A DNA stretch of 10,063 nucleotides from Phyllobacteriaceae bacterium (lineage in GTDB: Bacteria; Pseudomonadota; Alphaproteobacteria; Rhizobiales; Rhizobiaceae): the NCBI GenBank assembly GCA_024645155.1, contig JAHEGF010000110.1, positions 1-10,063 on the forward strand, written 5' to 3'. Shown piece after piece: positions 1 to 5,930 of this stretch. The notes under the pieces are model-generated. The model ran no database searches. It had not been told where the DNA came from and saw nothing but the letters and a program-made list of their open reading frames with translations. Both the position numbers and the translations under genes were made by a program. Position 1 is the first letter of the stretch, and every line of letters begins with the position of its first letter.

Positions 1-645
1 GGCGACCTCGCCTGCATTTCTGATGATATCGAACACTGTTCCCGGTTCAGGTGACGACAGGGTGCGGTTTTCGAGGCGCCATTGCGCCTGCTCCAATGCG
101 GCGTTTGCCTGGTCTACTGCGGCTTCGGCTGCCTTTATTTCATCGCGGCGGGCTGGAAGCCTTGCGGTTGCCAGATTGGCCTCAAGCTGCTTGATCTTGG
201 CTTCGGCCTGCTCGAGCGCGGTCGATGCCGAGTCGAATACCGCCTGCGAGACTATCTTTCGCCGGAACAGGTCGGATTGGCGGGCGACGGCTCGCCTCGC
301 CTCTGCTGCCATTGCCCTGGCCGATGACAATTCCGCCTCGATGACCGCTATTTCCTCGGGTCTCTTCCCAATCTGCAGATTTGCAAGCTGGCTTTCCGCC
401 TGGGCCTTGAGGGCCGTGGTCTGAGCAACTGCAATCTCGGCATCGCGCCGTTCCATGCGGGCAAGCAGCTGACCGGCTGATATCCGGTCGCCACGCTTGA
501 CTTCAACGGCTTCCAGCCGGGCGGTTTCGATCGGGGCAATCAAAACATATTCGCCCTCGACATAGCCGACAGCCAACGGTGGCGGCGGAGCGCAGGGCGA
601 CAGCAGTGCGGCAACGACCGGCAGGCTACATAGGAAATCCATCAT
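1..645 (-). CDS. HlyD-family membrane fusion protein of an ABC exporter (partial, C-terminus beyond left edge)
   Basis: Periplasmic adaptor that would link an inner-membrane ABC exporter to an outer-membrane channel. The frame is open to base 1, so 215 residues are visible out of roughly 320 usual for the family. After a hydrophobic N-terminus the chain gives the first lipoyl half (VEGEYVLIAPIETARLEAV, then KRGDRISAGQLLARME, about residues 29-66), a long charged alpha-hairpin rich in Ala, Glu, Gln and Arg (about 67-190) and the start of the second lipoyl half (LSSPEPGTVFDIIRNAGEVA). Start ATG 645 overlaps the TGA of the upstream TetR gene (ATGA), so translation is probably coupled. The reading frame upstream of 645 has no other start codon before a stop. 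The N-terminus lacks basic residues, and its Cys18 sits in L-S-P-C, a poor lipobox, so membrane anchoring is uncertain. E. coli YbhG, next to the TetR gene cecR, is the nearest analogue I know; the substrate is unknown. Confidence 0.88.
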   Translation of the reverse strand, partial: MMDFLCSLPVVAALLSPCAPPPPLAVGYVEGEYVLIAPIETARLEAVEVKRGDRISAGQLLARMERRDAEIAVAQTTALKAQAESQLANLQIGKRPEEIAVIEAELSSARAMAAEARRAVARQSDLFRRKIVSQAVFDSASTALEQAEAKIKQLEANLATARLPARRDEIKAAEAAVDQANAALEQAQWRLENRTLSSPEPGTVFDIIRNAGEVA

Positions 646-1322
646 TTCAGCTGCTTTCTTCTTACTTCAATGGCAAGGCGAAGATTGGCGACGACAATTG
701 CAGTGATTTTTTCGGCATCGGCAGGACCGATTTCCTTCCAGTTCATCCGCCGCAGTACGATGGGGCGACCGATGCGGAAGTACAGCGCCTGGCCGATAAT
801 CGAAAATACGGACAGCTTGGTATCGTCGGCTTCGGGGTCGGTGCCCGCCGCAGCCGCCCAAATCCGGCAAATTGACGCGTGCACCGGTTCAAACAGATTT
901 GAATAGATCGTGTCCATCGCTGCGCCGGGACTGGCAACCTCGCGCAGGACAAAGGCGACAATATCCTGCGATTGCGGGCCGACAGTCAGGAATTGCACCA
1001 TCCTGGCAACCATTTCCTCGAGAAATGCCAGCGCCGCATCTGGGTCGTCGCAAAAAGCAAATGCCATCGCCTCGGCACCGGCGAGCCCTTGCAAGGTGGC
1101 GACGATTTCATCCGCGCAGGCCAGCCTGAGGCCCTCCTTGCCGCCAAAATGATAGGCGATCGAAGCGATGTTGGTGTTGGCTGCCGCGGCAATGTCCCGC
1201 GTGGATGTTGCCTCGAAACCCTTTTGCCCGAACAGGCGCAGACCAGCCCTGACCAGCGCTGAACGGGTCTGCTCGGCCGATGCACGTCTTGTCCGTCGCT
1301 GTGAAATGGCCGGGTTTGGCAC
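642..1322 (-). CDS. TetR-family repressor, CecR/YbiH-like
   Basis: One-component repressor, 226 residues from GTG 1322 (E. coli CecR is of similar size). The N-terminal TetR helix-turn-helix lies at about residues 20-65 (FGQKGFEATSTRDIAAAANT, then IASIAYHFGGKEGL). The C-terminal ligand domain ends with ALYFRIGRPIVLRRMNW, typical of the CecR-type TetR_C domain (formerly DUF1956). I chose GTG 1322 because GGAG lies nine bases before it and the protein then begins just before the basic stretch QRRTRR. The longer frame from TTG 1379 would translate the promoter itself, since its TTG is the -35 element. The gene is the first of an operon: its stop overlaps the start of the HlyD gene. The family is known to control exporter genes in cis. 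A palindrome inside its own promoter implies autorepression relieved by an unknown small molecule. Confidence 0.9.
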   Translation of the reverse strand: MPNPAISQRRTRRASAEQTRSALVRAGLRLFGQKGFEATSTRDIAAAANTNIASIAYHFGGKEGLRLACADEIVATLQGLAGAEAMAFAFCDDPDAALAFLEEMVARMVQFLTVGPQSQDIVAFVLREVASPGAAMDTIYSNLFEPVHASICRIWAAAAGTDPEADDTKLSVFSIIGQALYFRIGRPIVLRRMNWKEIGPADAEKITAIVVANLRLAIEVRRKQLK

Positions 1323-1350
1323 GGCAATATGCTCCGGTGAATCGAAACTC

Positions 1351-1379
1351 AATTTAATCAATCGATTGATTAAAGTCAA
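1351..1379 (-). promoter_or_regulatory. Sigma-70-type promoter of the tetR-hlyD operon
   Basis: On the minus strand TTGACT (1379-1374) is followed after exactly 17 bases by TAAATT (1356-1351). That gives 5/6 and 4/6 matches to TTGACA and TATAAT. The GTG start of the repressor lies about 28 bases beyond the -10 element, leaving room for a short leader with the GGAG ribosome site. Confidence 0.7.
1353..1374. promoter_or_regulatory. Perfect 22-bp palindromic operator for the CecR-like repressor
   Basis: The half-site TTTAATCAATC is followed directly by its exact reverse complement. The palindrome fills the spacer between the -35 and -10 elements and touches both, an ideal place for a TetR dimer to block RNA polymerase. 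Assignment to the adjacent repressor is inferred from position and symmetry. Confidence 0.8.
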
Positions 1380-1449
1380 CTCACGGGGATTGAGGATGAT
1401 GGCCGGCGCTGCGTGCTGGAAAAATGGTAAGGCGAAGCGTTTCGGGAAG

Positions 1450-1471
1450 GGTGACGCGATGCGGGGTCACC
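1450..1471 (-). other. Weak stem-loop downstream of choV
   Basis: GGTGAC and GTCACC pair over a 10-base loop about 25 bases after the choV stop. No T-run follows on the minus strand, so this is a poor intrinsic terminator. It could protect the transcript 3' end. Between choV and the next promoter nothing better marks the end of the choline operon. Confidence 0.3.
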
Positions 1472-1479
1472 GTGAGACC

Positions 1480-1519
1480 GGCGCGTTGGCGCGTCAGGAA
1501 GCGGCAGGCGCGTTGGCGC
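1480..1519. repeat. 13-bp direct repeat straddling the choV stop codon
   Basis: GGCGCGTTGGCGC occurs at 1480-1492 and again at 1507-1519, a period of 27 bases. One copy lies in the last codons of choV and one just past its stop (TCA at 1494-1496 on the plus strand). It may be a relic of a small tandem duplication at the gene end. Confidence 0.6.
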
Positions 1520-2558
1520 CCTGGTATTTGGCAATGGCTGTGACGATATCGTCGGATGTCACCTGGCCGACCACGGCACCGTTGCGGACGATGCCGACAG
1601 CGCCGCCACCGGCGCGCGCCAGCGCAGGAATGATTTCGGAAATCCGGGTTTCCGGGGTTGCCGTAGCGGCAAGGCCCGCATTCGCCTTGGCAGGTTTGCC
1701 GGGGCGCATGACGTCGATTGCTGACAGGACAGTGAGCGGATTCATGTGTGCGACAAAGTCGGCGACATAGGCGTTGGCCGGACGCATCAGAATATCCTGC
1801 GCCGTGCCGCACTGGATGATGCGCCCGCCTTCCATGATGGCAATGCGGTTGCCGAGCTTCATGGCTTCATCAAGGTCATGGCTGACAAAAATGATCGTCT
1901 TTTTCAGGCGCGACTGGAGATCGAGCAACTCGTCCTGCAGGCGGTTGCGGATCAACGGGTCAAGTGCGGAAAACGGCTCGTCCATCAGCAGGATGGGCGC
2001 GCCGGTTGCAAAGGCCCGGGCCAGTCCGACGCGTTGCTGCATGCCGCCGGAAAGTTCGCCGACCTGGCGGTCGGCCCAGTCGGATAACCCGACCATCTCG
2101 AGCTGTTCGGCGACGGCTTTCTGGCGCTTTGTGCGTTCCATGCCCGAGAGTTCAAGCCCGAGGCCGATATTGTCGGCGACCGTCCGCCAGGGCAGCAGGC
2201 CGAATTGCTGGAAAACCATCGAGACCCAGCCGGCGCGCACTTCGCGAAGTTCGCGTTTTCCGATAGATGCGAGGGACCGCGTTTCGCCTTCGCAATTGAT
2301 AACCACCTCGCCACGGCTGATCGGATTCAACCGGTTGATGGCGCGCAGCAGAGTTGATTTGCCCGAGCCGGACAGGCCCATCAGCACGACGATTTCGCCT
2401 TCTGCTATTTCCAGCGAACAATTGTGGACACCAAGCACATTACCGGTCGCGGACTGGATTTCGGCGCGGTCCTTGCCTTCATCGGCCATTGCCAGTGCTT
2501 CATCCGTCTTGCCGCCGAAGATGATGGAAACATTGTCTATCTGGATAATCGGGGTCAT
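1494..2558 (-). CDS. choV: Choline ABC transporter ATP-binding protein ChoV
   Basis: ATPase subunit of the high-affinity choline importer ChoXWV, 354 residues, bound to the cytoplasmic face of the ChoW permease. Visible motifs: Walker A GLSGSGKST (residues 61-69, Lys67), Q-loop VFQQFGLLPW (115-124), signature LSGGMQQR (169-176), Walker B ILLMDEP (189-195) and H-loop VSHD (225-228). The insert before Walker A (KTDEALAMADEGKDRAEI) is typical of the glycine betaine/choline class of ABC proteins. After about residue 270 there is a CBS-like regulatory tail (RISEIIPALARAGGGAVGIV, then GAVVGQVTSDDIVTAI); in relatives such tails sense osmotic or ligand state. Its ATG overlaps the choW stop by four bases (ATGA). 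It is the last gene of the operon. A proV/opuAA-type betaine transporter is the alternative, but the neighbours favour choline. Confidence 0.93.
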   Translation of the reverse strand: MTPIIQIDNVSIIFGGKTDEALAMADEGKDRAEIQSATGNVLGVHNCSLEIAEGEIVVLMGLSGSGKSTLLRAINRLNPISRGEVVINCEGETRSLASIGKRELREVRAGWVSMVFQQFGLLPWRTVADNIGLGLELSGMERTKRQKAVAEQLEMVGLSDWADRQVGELSGGMQQRVGLARAFATGAPILLMDEPFSALDPLIRNRLQDELLDLQSRLKKTIIFVSHDLDEAMKLGNRIAIMEGGRIIQCGTAQDILMRPANAYVADFVAHMNPLTVLSAIDVMRPGKPAKANAGLAATATPETRISEIIPALARAGGGAVGIVRNGAVVGQVTSDDIVTAIAKYQGANAPAAS

Positions 2559-3397
2559 TGGTTGTCTTCGCTTCCGACGCGGAATATGCGGTCAAGAATG
2601 ATCGCGATGACGACAATGACAAACCCGGCCTCGAAACCGAGCGCGGTATTGACCGTGTTCAATGCACGCACAACCGGCACGCCGAGCCCGTCGGCGCCAA
2701 CGAGGGCGGCGATAACAACCATCGACAAGGACAGCATGATGGTCTGGGTCAGGCCCGCCATGATCTGCGGCATGGCATAGGGGATTTCGATTTTCCACAA
2801 CAGCTGGCGCGGCGTGGCGCCAAATGCCTCGCCGGCCTCGACCAATGGCCGCGGCGTTGAAGAAATTCCAAGATGCGTCAGGCGGATGGGAGCCGGCACG
2901 ACAAAGATCGCGGTGGCGATCAGGCCGGGGACCATGCCGATGCCGAAGAAGACGATGGCCGGTATCAGGTAAACAAAGGTGGGCAGCGTCTGCATCAGGT
3001 CGAGAACGGGCCGCATTGCTGCATAGAGGTTTGGCCGGTGGGCCGCGGCGATCCCCAGCGGCACGCCAATTGCCATGCATACAATGCACGCCGATAATAC
3101 GAGGGTCAGGGTCTCAAGGGTTTCGTCCCAGTATCCCTGGTTGAGGACGAACAGAAGGCCGACGACGGTCAGGGCTGCGACCCCGACGGAACGGCGCAGA
3201 TACCAGGCAAGTGCGGCGAAAACGGCAACGACGATCAGCGGATGCGGCGTTCGCAATACCAGCAGGATAAGATCGATAACCGCCTGCATGGCAGTGGCAA
3301 GGCCGTCAAACAGCCAAAAGAAATTGTCGGTCAGCCAGTCGACGACCTGTTTGGCGGTTTTCCCGATCGGTATCTTGTAATCTGTCAGCCAGTCCAA
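2555..3397 (-). CDS. choW: Choline ABC transporter permease ChoW
   Basis: Inner-membrane permease of the choline importer, 280 residues. A leading segment (DYKIPIGKTAKQVVDWLTDN) precedes hydrophobic helices at about residues 38-50, 53-66, 72-86, 96-118 and 135-170, with more at about 212-240 and 255-272. The EAA loop that docks on the ATPase is EAGEAFGATPRQLLWKIEIP (187-206). The family is the ProW/OpuAB-type binding-protein-dependent permease. Its TGA overlaps the choV ATG, and the gene follows choX after an 85-base gap that contains a strong stem-loop. The ribosome site is weak (GGTGG just before the ATG), consistent with less permease than binding protein. Confidence 0.92.
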   Translation of the reverse strand: MDWLTDYKIPIGKTAKQVVDWLTDNFFWLFDGLATAMQAVIDLILLVLRTPHPLIVVAVFAALAWYLRRSVGVAALTVVGLLFVLNQGYWDETLETLTLVLSACIVCMAIGVPLGIAAAHRPNLYAAMRPVLDLMQTLPTFVYLIPAIVFFGIGMVPGLIATAIFVVPAPIRLTHLGISSTPRPLVEAGEAFGATPRQLLWKIEIPYAMPQIMAGLTQTIMLSLSMVVIAALVGADGLGVPVVRALNTVNTALGFEAGFVIVVIAIILDRIFRVGSEDNQ

Positions 3398-3424
3398 TGG
3401 GCCACCGCCAGTTCTGTTGCCAGT

Positions 3425-3457
3425 GCGGACCGGAACGTGATGGTGGTTCCGGTCCGC
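3425..3457 (-). other. Strong stem-loop between choX and choW
   Basis: GCGGACCGGAAC (3425-3436) and GTTCCGGTCCGC (3446-3457) form a perfect 12-bp stem over a 9-base loop. On the transcribed minus strand no T-run follows, so it is not a complete intrinsic terminator. A hairpin just after a binding-protein gene, as in malE-malF, usually protects the upstream message from 3' decay and raises the level of the binding protein over the permease. On the plus strand the stem is followed by CTTTT, which would suit a weak terminator, but no plus-strand gene reads into it. Confidence 0.75.
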
Positions 3458-3482
3458 CTTTTGTCAGTATGCGCGGAATTGC

Positions 3483-4412
3483 CTACATGCCAAGTGCTGA
3501 TTTGACAGCGGCAGCTGCATCGCCACCATCCTTGGTTGTCACACCGTCAAGCCAGGTCATGACCATGTCCGGATTTTTCTTCATCCAGCCCATCGCGGCC
3601 TTGCCGGGATCCTCGGCATCATTGAGAATCGAACCCATGATTTCGTTCTCCATCGCCAGCGAGAATTTTAGGTTCTGGAGTAGCTTGCCGACATTCGGGC
3701 ATTCGGCGACATAACCGGCACGCACATTGGTGTAGACGGTTGCTCCGCCAAGATTCGGACCAAAATAATCGTCGCCGCCGGTCAGGTAATCCATGTCGAA
3801 ATTGGCATTCATCGGGTGCGGTTCCCAGCCGAGAAAGACGACAGGTTCATTCTTCTTGGTAGCGCGGTCGACCTGGGCAAGCATGCCCTGTTCGGATGAT
3901 TCAGCAACTTCGAAGCCACTCAGGCCAAAGGCGTCCTTCTCGATCATGGAAAGGATCAGGCGGTTGCCGTCGTTGCCCGGTTCGATACCGTATATCTTGC
4001 CGCCAAGCGCGTCCTTGTGTTTGGCGATATCGGCGAAATCCTTGATGCCCATGTCGACGGCGACCTTGTTGACAGCCAGTGTATATTTGGCGCCTTCGAG
4101 GTTTTCGCGAACGGTCTCGACGCTGCCATCATCGCGATAGGGGGCGATGTCGCCTTCCATGGTGGGCATCCAGTTGCCAAGGAAGATGTCGATGTCACCT
4201 TTTTTCAGCGATGCATAGGTGACCGGGACCGACAGAACCTTGATGTCTGTCTCGTAGCCGAGCGCCTTGAGCACTTCGGTGGTTGCGGCAGTGGTCGCGG
4301 TAATGTCGGTCCAGCCGACATCCGAGAACCGGACATTTCCACAATCGGCGAAAGCCGGTTGTGCAGCAAAGATGGATGTTGCGAGGATTGCAGCGTGAAT
4401 TGTTTTGTTCAT
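3483..4412 (-). CDS. choX: Periplasmic choline-binding protein ChoX
   Basis: Substrate-binding protein that delivers choline to ChoWV, 309 residues. A signal peptide (MNKTIHAAILATSIFAAQPAFA, likely cut after residue 22) precedes an OpuAC-type two-lobed fold. The aromatic box and ligands recalled for S. meliloti ChoX (Trp43, Asp45, Trp90, Tyr119, Asn156, Trp205) are all found at a constant offset of nine: Trp34, Asp36, Trp81, Tyr110, Asn147 and Trp196. This supports choline specificity. The two mature cysteines (Cys24 near the N-terminus and the one in AECPNVG) could form a disulfide. It is the first gene of choXWV, reads away from betI, and has a strong ribosome site. Confidence 0.95.
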   Translation of the reverse strand: MNKTIHAAILATSIFAAQPAFADCGNVRFSDVGWTDITATTAATTEVLKALGYETDIKVLSVPVTYASLKKGDIDIFLGNWMPTMEGDIAPYRDDGSVETVRENLEGAKYTLAVNKVAVDMGIKDFADIAKHKDALGGKIYGIEPGNDGNRLILSMIEKDAFGLSGFEVAESSEQGMLAQVDRATKKNEPVVFLGWEPHPMNANFDMDYLTGGDDYFGPNLGGATVYTNVRAGYVAECPNVGKLLQNLKFSLAMENEIMGSILNDAEDPGKAAMGWMKKNPDMVMTWLDGVTTKDGGDAAAAVKSALGM

Positions 4413-4419
4413 TGGGTAA

Positions 4420-4426
4420 CCTCCCT
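4420..4426 (-). promoter_or_regulatory. Strong ribosome binding site of choX
   Basis: AGGGAGG on the minus strand lies seven bases before the choX ATG, a near-perfect Shine-Dalgarno match. It fits the high expression expected of a periplasmic binding protein. Confidence 0.8.
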
Positions 4427-4445
4427 GATTGCAGCCGGGGTCAAT

Positions 4446-4455
4446 CCTACGTAGG
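4446..4455. repeat. 10-bp palindrome in the choX-betI control region
   Basis: CCTACGTAGG is a perfect palindrome between the BetI-like repeat and choX. It lies in the likely leader or promoter region of choX and may be a second operator. No protein can be assigned from the sequence. Confidence 0.4.
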
Positions 4456-4457
4456 CT

Positions 4458-4486
4458 TTGTCAAACCGGCAATGGTCTTTTATTGA
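4458..4486 (+). promoter_or_regulatory. Possible betI promoter
   Basis: TTGTCA (4458-4463) is followed after 17 bases by TATTGA (4481-4486), which matches TATAAT at only three positions. If real, its -10 element overlaps the BetI-like inverted repeat and implies autorepression. On the opposite strand TTGACA (4464-4459) resembles a -35 element, but I see no convincing -10 at the right distance for choX. Confidence 0.3.
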
Positions 4487-4498
4487 ATATCCATTCAA
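4483..4498. promoter_or_regulatory. BetI-like operator in the choX-betI intergenic region
   Basis: TTGAAT and ATTCAA form an inverted repeat around ATCC. It resembles the TTGAA/TTCAA symmetry I recall for BetI boxes. It lies 35 bases before the betI start and about 70 bases upstream of choX, so one dimer could control both directions. The assignment rests on position and memory of the motif. Confidence 0.55.
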
Positions 4499-4533
4499 CA
4501 AAATCCAGCCTGTTTTTGCAACCGGGGGTGCAT

Positions 4534-5139
4534 ATGCCCAAAGTCGGGATGGAGGAAATACGCAAGCGTGCGCTGGTTGACGCCGCCATTGCTGCCATCC
4601 ATGCCAACGGGTCGATCAATGTCACCATAGCCGAGATCGCGCGCCGCGCCGGGGTGTCGCAGGGGCTTGCCCATCACTATTTCGGCTCCAAGGAGGAATT
4701 GATGATGGCGGCTATGCGCCATCTGCTGAGCGAGTTCGGTGGCGAAGCGCGAAGCCGGCTGAAGAACAGCAAGTCGCCGCGCGGCAGGGTTTCGGCGGTA
4801 ATCGAGAGCAGCCTCGGACCCGAACAGTTCAATCCGCAGACCGTCGCGGTGTGGCTGGTGTTTTATGTTCATGCCCAGGCATCTGCCAGTGCGCGCGCGC
4901 TGTTGACGATCTATGCGAAAAGGCTTCATTCCAATCTCGCGCATGCATTGCGGCCGCTTGTCGGCGACGATGCCCACGCGGTAGCGTCAGCCATTGGTTC
5001 GATGATCGACGGGATCTATATCAGGCAGGCGCTCGGGACCTCGTTGTCCGGAACACGCGACAGTGTTCAACTGGTCGAGCGCTATGCCGATCTGGAAATC
5101 GCCAATTCAGGGAAAAAGCATCCGACCCATGTTTCATGA
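4534..5139 (+). CDS. betI: Choline-responsive TetR repressor BetI
   Basis: 201 residues from ATG 4534. The start MPKVGMEEIRKRALVDA is the BetI N-terminal signature, and GGGGGTG precedes the ATG by a few bases. The TetR helix-turn-helix spans about residues 31-50 (TIAEIARRAGVSQGLAHHYF). The C-terminal domain follows the family, with AVWLVFYVHAQ and MIDGIYIRQAL. In E. coli and rhizobia BetI represses choline uptake and glycine betaine synthesis, and choline relieves the repression. Here it stands divergent from choXWV, so its immediate target is probably the transporter and itself. No betA, betB or betC is adjacent, which differs from the common betI-C-B-A order. A further TTG start at 4429 would run through the operator and is unlikely. 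Confidence 0.9.
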   Translation: MPKVGMEEIRKRALVDAAIAAIHANGSINVTIAEIARRAGVSQGLAHHYFGSKEELMMAAMRHLLSEFGGEARSRLKNSKSPRGRVSAVIESSLGPEQFNPQTVAVWLVFYVHAQASASARALLTIYAKRLHSNLAHALRPLVGDDAHAVASAIGSMIDGIYIRQALGTSLSGTRDSVQLVERYADLEIANSGKKHPTHVS

Positions 5140-5196
5140 TCCAGAAATCAAACCCGGCCAGCCAGGACAAAAATCAAGATGCCGGGCAGGGGACTG

Positions 5197-5808
5197 ATGG
5201 CGAAGCTCTACTTTCACTACGCGTCAATGAATGCCGGCAAGACAACGATCCTGCTGCAGGCGTCGCATAATTACCGCGAACGCGGCATGACGACACTGCT
5301 TTTTGTCGCCGGACACTACCGGCGCGGCGACACCGGCATCATTTCATCGCGCATCGGGCTGGAAGCGGAAGCAGAGATTTTCCGCGACGAAGACGATCTG
5401 TTTGCGCGTATTGCCGAAAAGCACAAAACCGGTCCGGTCCATTGCGTGTTTGTCGACGAAGCGCAATTCCTGACCGGGGACCAGGTCTGGCAACTGGCGC
5501 GGGTGGCCGACCGTCTTGGCATACCGGTGATGTGCTATGGCCTGCGCACGGATTTCCAGGGCAAGCTGTTTGCCGGTTCAAAGGCACTGCTGGCAATTGC
5601 CGACGATCTGCGCGAGGTGCGGACGATTTGCCGTTGCGGCCGCAAGGCAACCATGGTGGTGCGCCTCGGCGAAGACGGAAAGGTTGCCCATGAGGGCGAC
5701 CAGGTGGCGATCGGCAAGGACGCCTATGTGTCGCTGTGCCGTAGGCACTGGGAAGAGGAAATGGGCCGGATCCCGGCCGAGGACATGATCGGGTTTACCA
5801 GGAGATGA
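5197..5808 (+). CDS. tdk: Thymidine kinase, class II (TK1-like)
   Basis: Cytosolic salvage enzyme that phosphorylates thymidine to dTMP with ATP, 203 residues (E. coli Tdk is 205). Motifs: P-loop SMNAGKTT (residues 10-17), the RRGDTGIISSRIGL stretch near 42-55, the catalytic Glu88 in FVDEAQF, GLRTDFQGKLFAGS (115-128) and a zinc site made of C145-x-C147 and C181-x2-H184. The start at ATG 5197 makes the N-terminus (MAKLYFHYASMNAGKT) line up with the family and has AGGGG four bases ahead. ATG 5179 in the same frame would add six residues. The gene lies 57 bases after betI with no terminator seen between them, so it may be partly co-transcribed, but no functional link to choline is apparent. Confidence 0.94.
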   Translation: MAKLYFHYASMNAGKTTILLQASHNYRERGMTTLLFVAGHYRRGDTGIISSRIGLEAEAEIFRDEDDLFARIAEKHKTGPVHCVFVDEAQFLTGDQVWQLARVADRLGIPVMCYGLRTDFQGKLFAGSKALLAIADDLREVRTICRCGRKATMVVRLGEDGKVAHEGDQVAIGKDAYVSLCRRHWEEEMGRIPAEDMIGFTRR

Positions 5809-5878
5809 CTGCGCTGACCGGTTGTAGATAGCTGAAAATGAGAGTGGTGGCAGGCTTTTAATCCGCCATTGGCCTGTC

Positions 5879-5892
5879 TATATTCGGCCGAA
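5879..5892 (+). promoter_or_regulatory. Possible promoter -10 and palindrome ahead of the coiled-coil/AAA operon
   Basis: The 122-base gap after tdk contains TATATT (5879-5884, 5/6 match to TATAAT) directly overlapping TTCGGCCGAA (5883-5892), a perfect 10-bp palindrome at the expected transcription start. The -35 region (around 5856, TTTTAA) is poor, so an activator or another sigma factor may be needed. It lies 39 to 52 bases before the first gene. Confidence 0.4.
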
Positions 5893-5930
5893 GCCTTTGC
5901 ATGTATTTATCAACCCGGAAGAGGGAAATC

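Noticed and set aside
23..424. 133-residue plus-strand frame opposite the HlyD gene
   Set aside because: The minus strand reads as a coherent membrane fusion protein; this Ala/Ser-rich product is its mirror frame.
642..1379. Longer TetR reading frame starting at TTG 1379
   Set aside because: Its first codons are the -35 box and operator palindrome; GTG 1322 has a GGAG ribosome site and gives the usual family length.
1774..2601. 275-residue plus-strand frame opposite choV
   Set aside because: It is opposite the full set of ABC ATPase motifs and its product is low-complexity Ser/Arg/Pro-rich, as expected of a shadow frame.
3425..3457. The choX-choW hairpin as an intrinsic terminator of choX
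   Set aside because: On the transcribed strand it is followed by CACTGG rather than a T-run, and choWV must be transcribed through it.
4429..5139. Longer BetI frame from TTG 4429
   Set aside because: It would run through the intergenic operator and add 35 residues absent from the family; ATG 4534 gives the BetI signature start.
5153..5186. CCCGGC/GCCGGG pairing between betI and tdk as terminator or translation switch
   Set aside because: The 6-bp stem needs a 22-base loop and has no T-run, so chance pairing is the simpler explanation.
5179..5808. Thymidine kinase start at ATG 5179
   Set aside because: It adds six residues ahead of the family start, and AGGGG is placed for ATG 5197, although its spacing is short.
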